Assembly: GCA_011330545.1 (NCBI GenBank)
Contig: DRQI01000127.1
Span: 1 to 6,560 of the forward strand
DNA from: Flavobacteriia bacterium
Lineage (GTDB): Bacteria; Bacteroidota; Bacteroidia; Flavobacteriales; Flavobacteriaceae
DNA: 6,560 bases
Reading direction: 5' to 3'
In this document: one piece after another, positions 5,862-6,560 of the stretch
How the letters are laid out: each line of letters begins with the position of its first letter
Position numbering within the stretch: position 1 is the stretch's first letter
Notes under the pieces: generated by a model
What the model was told of the DNA's origin: nothing
The model's input: only the letters and a program-made list of their open reading frames with translations
Database searches by the model: none
Program-made: the position numbers and the translations under genes

Positions 5862-5892
5862 CAAATTTAGTGTTCCTATTACAATTAAGCAA
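5862..5892 (-). promoter_or_regulatory. Candidate Bacteroidetes-type promoter for the coiled-coil/zapA operon
   Basis: On the minus strand, TTG (+ strand CAA at 5890-5892) is followed after 20 bases by TAAATTTG (5862-5869), an exact match to the Bacteroidetes -7 consensus TAnnTTTG with correct -33 spacing. Transcription would start near 5855, giving a leader of about 20 nt before the ATG at 5833. If real, it probably drives the coiled-coil gene, zapA, and possibly the 6S region and rny downstream. I found no equally good match facing the M23 gene. Confidence 0.5.
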
Positions 5893-6009
5893 CAGTTTTA
5901 ATGATTAATATCAAAAAAGGGGGGTAATTATTTGATATGTAACCATTTAGTTTTTATCTAAGGTTTAATTTTTAAATTCAAATTCTTATCATTATTTTAG
6001 CCTCAAATT

Positions 6010-6560
6010 ATGGGGAGAATATTGATATCATTCGTATTATTTTTCAATTTGAGCACCTTGGTAGCTCAAAAAAAATATCCTACAGATTATTTTGCAAAAC
6101 CTTTAGAAATACCGTTGATTTTATCGGGTACTTTTGGCGAACTTCGCACCAATCATTTTCATTCGGGATTAGATATTAAAACACAAGGGCGCCAAGGTTT
6201 TAATGTTCATGCCTCGGCAAAAGGGTATGTGTCTCGCATTAAAATTTCACATTGGGGGTATGGAAAAGTACTGTATCTCACGCATCCGAACGGCTATACA
6301 ACCGTGTATGCCCACTTGAAAAAATTTGCCCCAAAAATTGAAGCCTATGTGAAAAAGCACCAATATGAAAAGGAAAGTTTTACACTTCAATTATTTCCTA
6401 AAGCTGATGAATTAGTTGTTGAAAAAAATGAAATTATTGCTTATAGCGGCAATACCGGAGGGTCAGGAGGCCCCCATTTACATTTTGAAATACGCAGTGG
6501 AAATTCTAACCCCATCAACCCAATGCTTTTCGGCATTGAAATACCCGATACAAGGGCTCC
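6010..6560 (+). CDS. Secreted M23-family (LytM-type) zinc metallopeptidase, 3' end outside window
   Basis: The frame opens at ATG 6010, with an in-frame TAG at 5998-6000 that excludes any longer start, and is still open at the right edge (183 codons seen). Residues 1-20 are a Sec signal peptide (MGRILISFVLFFNLSTLVAQ). The peptidase M23 domain follows almost directly: SGTFGELRTNHFHSGLDI contains His51 and Asp55 of the HxxxD zinc motif, TTVYAHL carries catalytic-side His102, and GGSGGPHLHFEIR supplies His156 and His158 of the HxH zinc motif. All metal ligands are present, so it should be an active endopeptidase on peptidoglycan cross-bridges or stem peptides, not a degenerate EnvC-like activator. 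An insertion of about 35 residues (KKFAPKIEAYVKKHQYEKE onward) separates the two halves. Flavobacterial homologues of this type usually continue several hundred residues with a C-terminal beta-rich region, not visible here. It is divergent from the zapA operon. Confidence 0.92.
   Translation, partial: MGRILISFVLFFNLSTLVAQKKYPTDYFAKPLEIPLILSGTFGELRTNHFHSGLDIKTQGRQGFNVHASAKGYVSRIKISHWGYGKVLYLTHPNGYTTVYAHLKKFAPKIEAYVKKHQYEKESFTLQLFPKADELVVEKNEIIAYSGNTGGSGGPHLHFEIRSGNSNPINPMLFGIEIPDTRA

Noticed and set aside
5689..5901. 70-residue plus-strand ORF
   Set aside because: Antisense to the coiled-coil gene; its Leu/Phe-rich translation is what antisense of Lys/Glu/Gln-rich codons produces.

Overview
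The window looks like a chromosomal housekeeping segment from a member of the Bacteroidetes, most likely a marine-type Flavobacteriaceae. The reasons are AT-rich DNA, start codons preceded by A/T-rich leaders without clear Shine-Dalgarno sequences, signal peptides ending in ...NAQ or ...VAQ, two small outer-membrane beta-barrel genes, promoter-like TTG-N19/20-TAnnTTTG matches, and the neighbourhood coiled-coil protein / zapA / 6S RNA / rny. The genus cannot be fixed from this sequence alone.

Layout, left to right: the 3' part of a GNAT acetyltransferase gene (+, cut by the window edge); convergent aroQ (-), type II 3-dehydroquinate dehydratase; a divergent small secreted barrel-like protein (+); a 168-bp convergent intergenic stretch holding a long inverted repeat and an inner hairpin; a second outer-membrane barrel protein (-), whose likely start is a GTG at 1994; xerD (+), about 50 bp away and divergent, with all catalytic residues intact; a second, complete GNAT acetyltransferase (-); rny (-), RNase Y; a structured RNA of about 175 nt in the rny-zapA gap that fits 6S RNA (ssrS) on the minus strand; zapA (-); a short coiled-coil protein (-) 9 bp upstream of zapA; and a divergent secreted M23 metallopeptidase (+) that runs off the right edge.

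Functionally, the right half is a growth and division cluster. The coiled-coil protein and ZapA would act at the FtsZ ring, 6S RNA would bind the RNA polymerase housekeeping holoenzyme, RNase Y would handle mRNA decay at the membrane, and the M23 enzyme would cut or regulate peptidoglycan. XerD resolves chromosome dimers at division, so several genes here serve the end of the cell cycle. The left half is mixed: shikimate pathway (AroQ), envelope barrels and acetyltransferases.

I see no phage, defence system, CRISPR array or intact insertion sequence. The least conventional signals are the 6S-like RNA and its tight packing against rny, the 149-bp inverted-repeat element between the two barrel genes, and an inverted repeat lying in the spacer of a candidate aroQ promoter.
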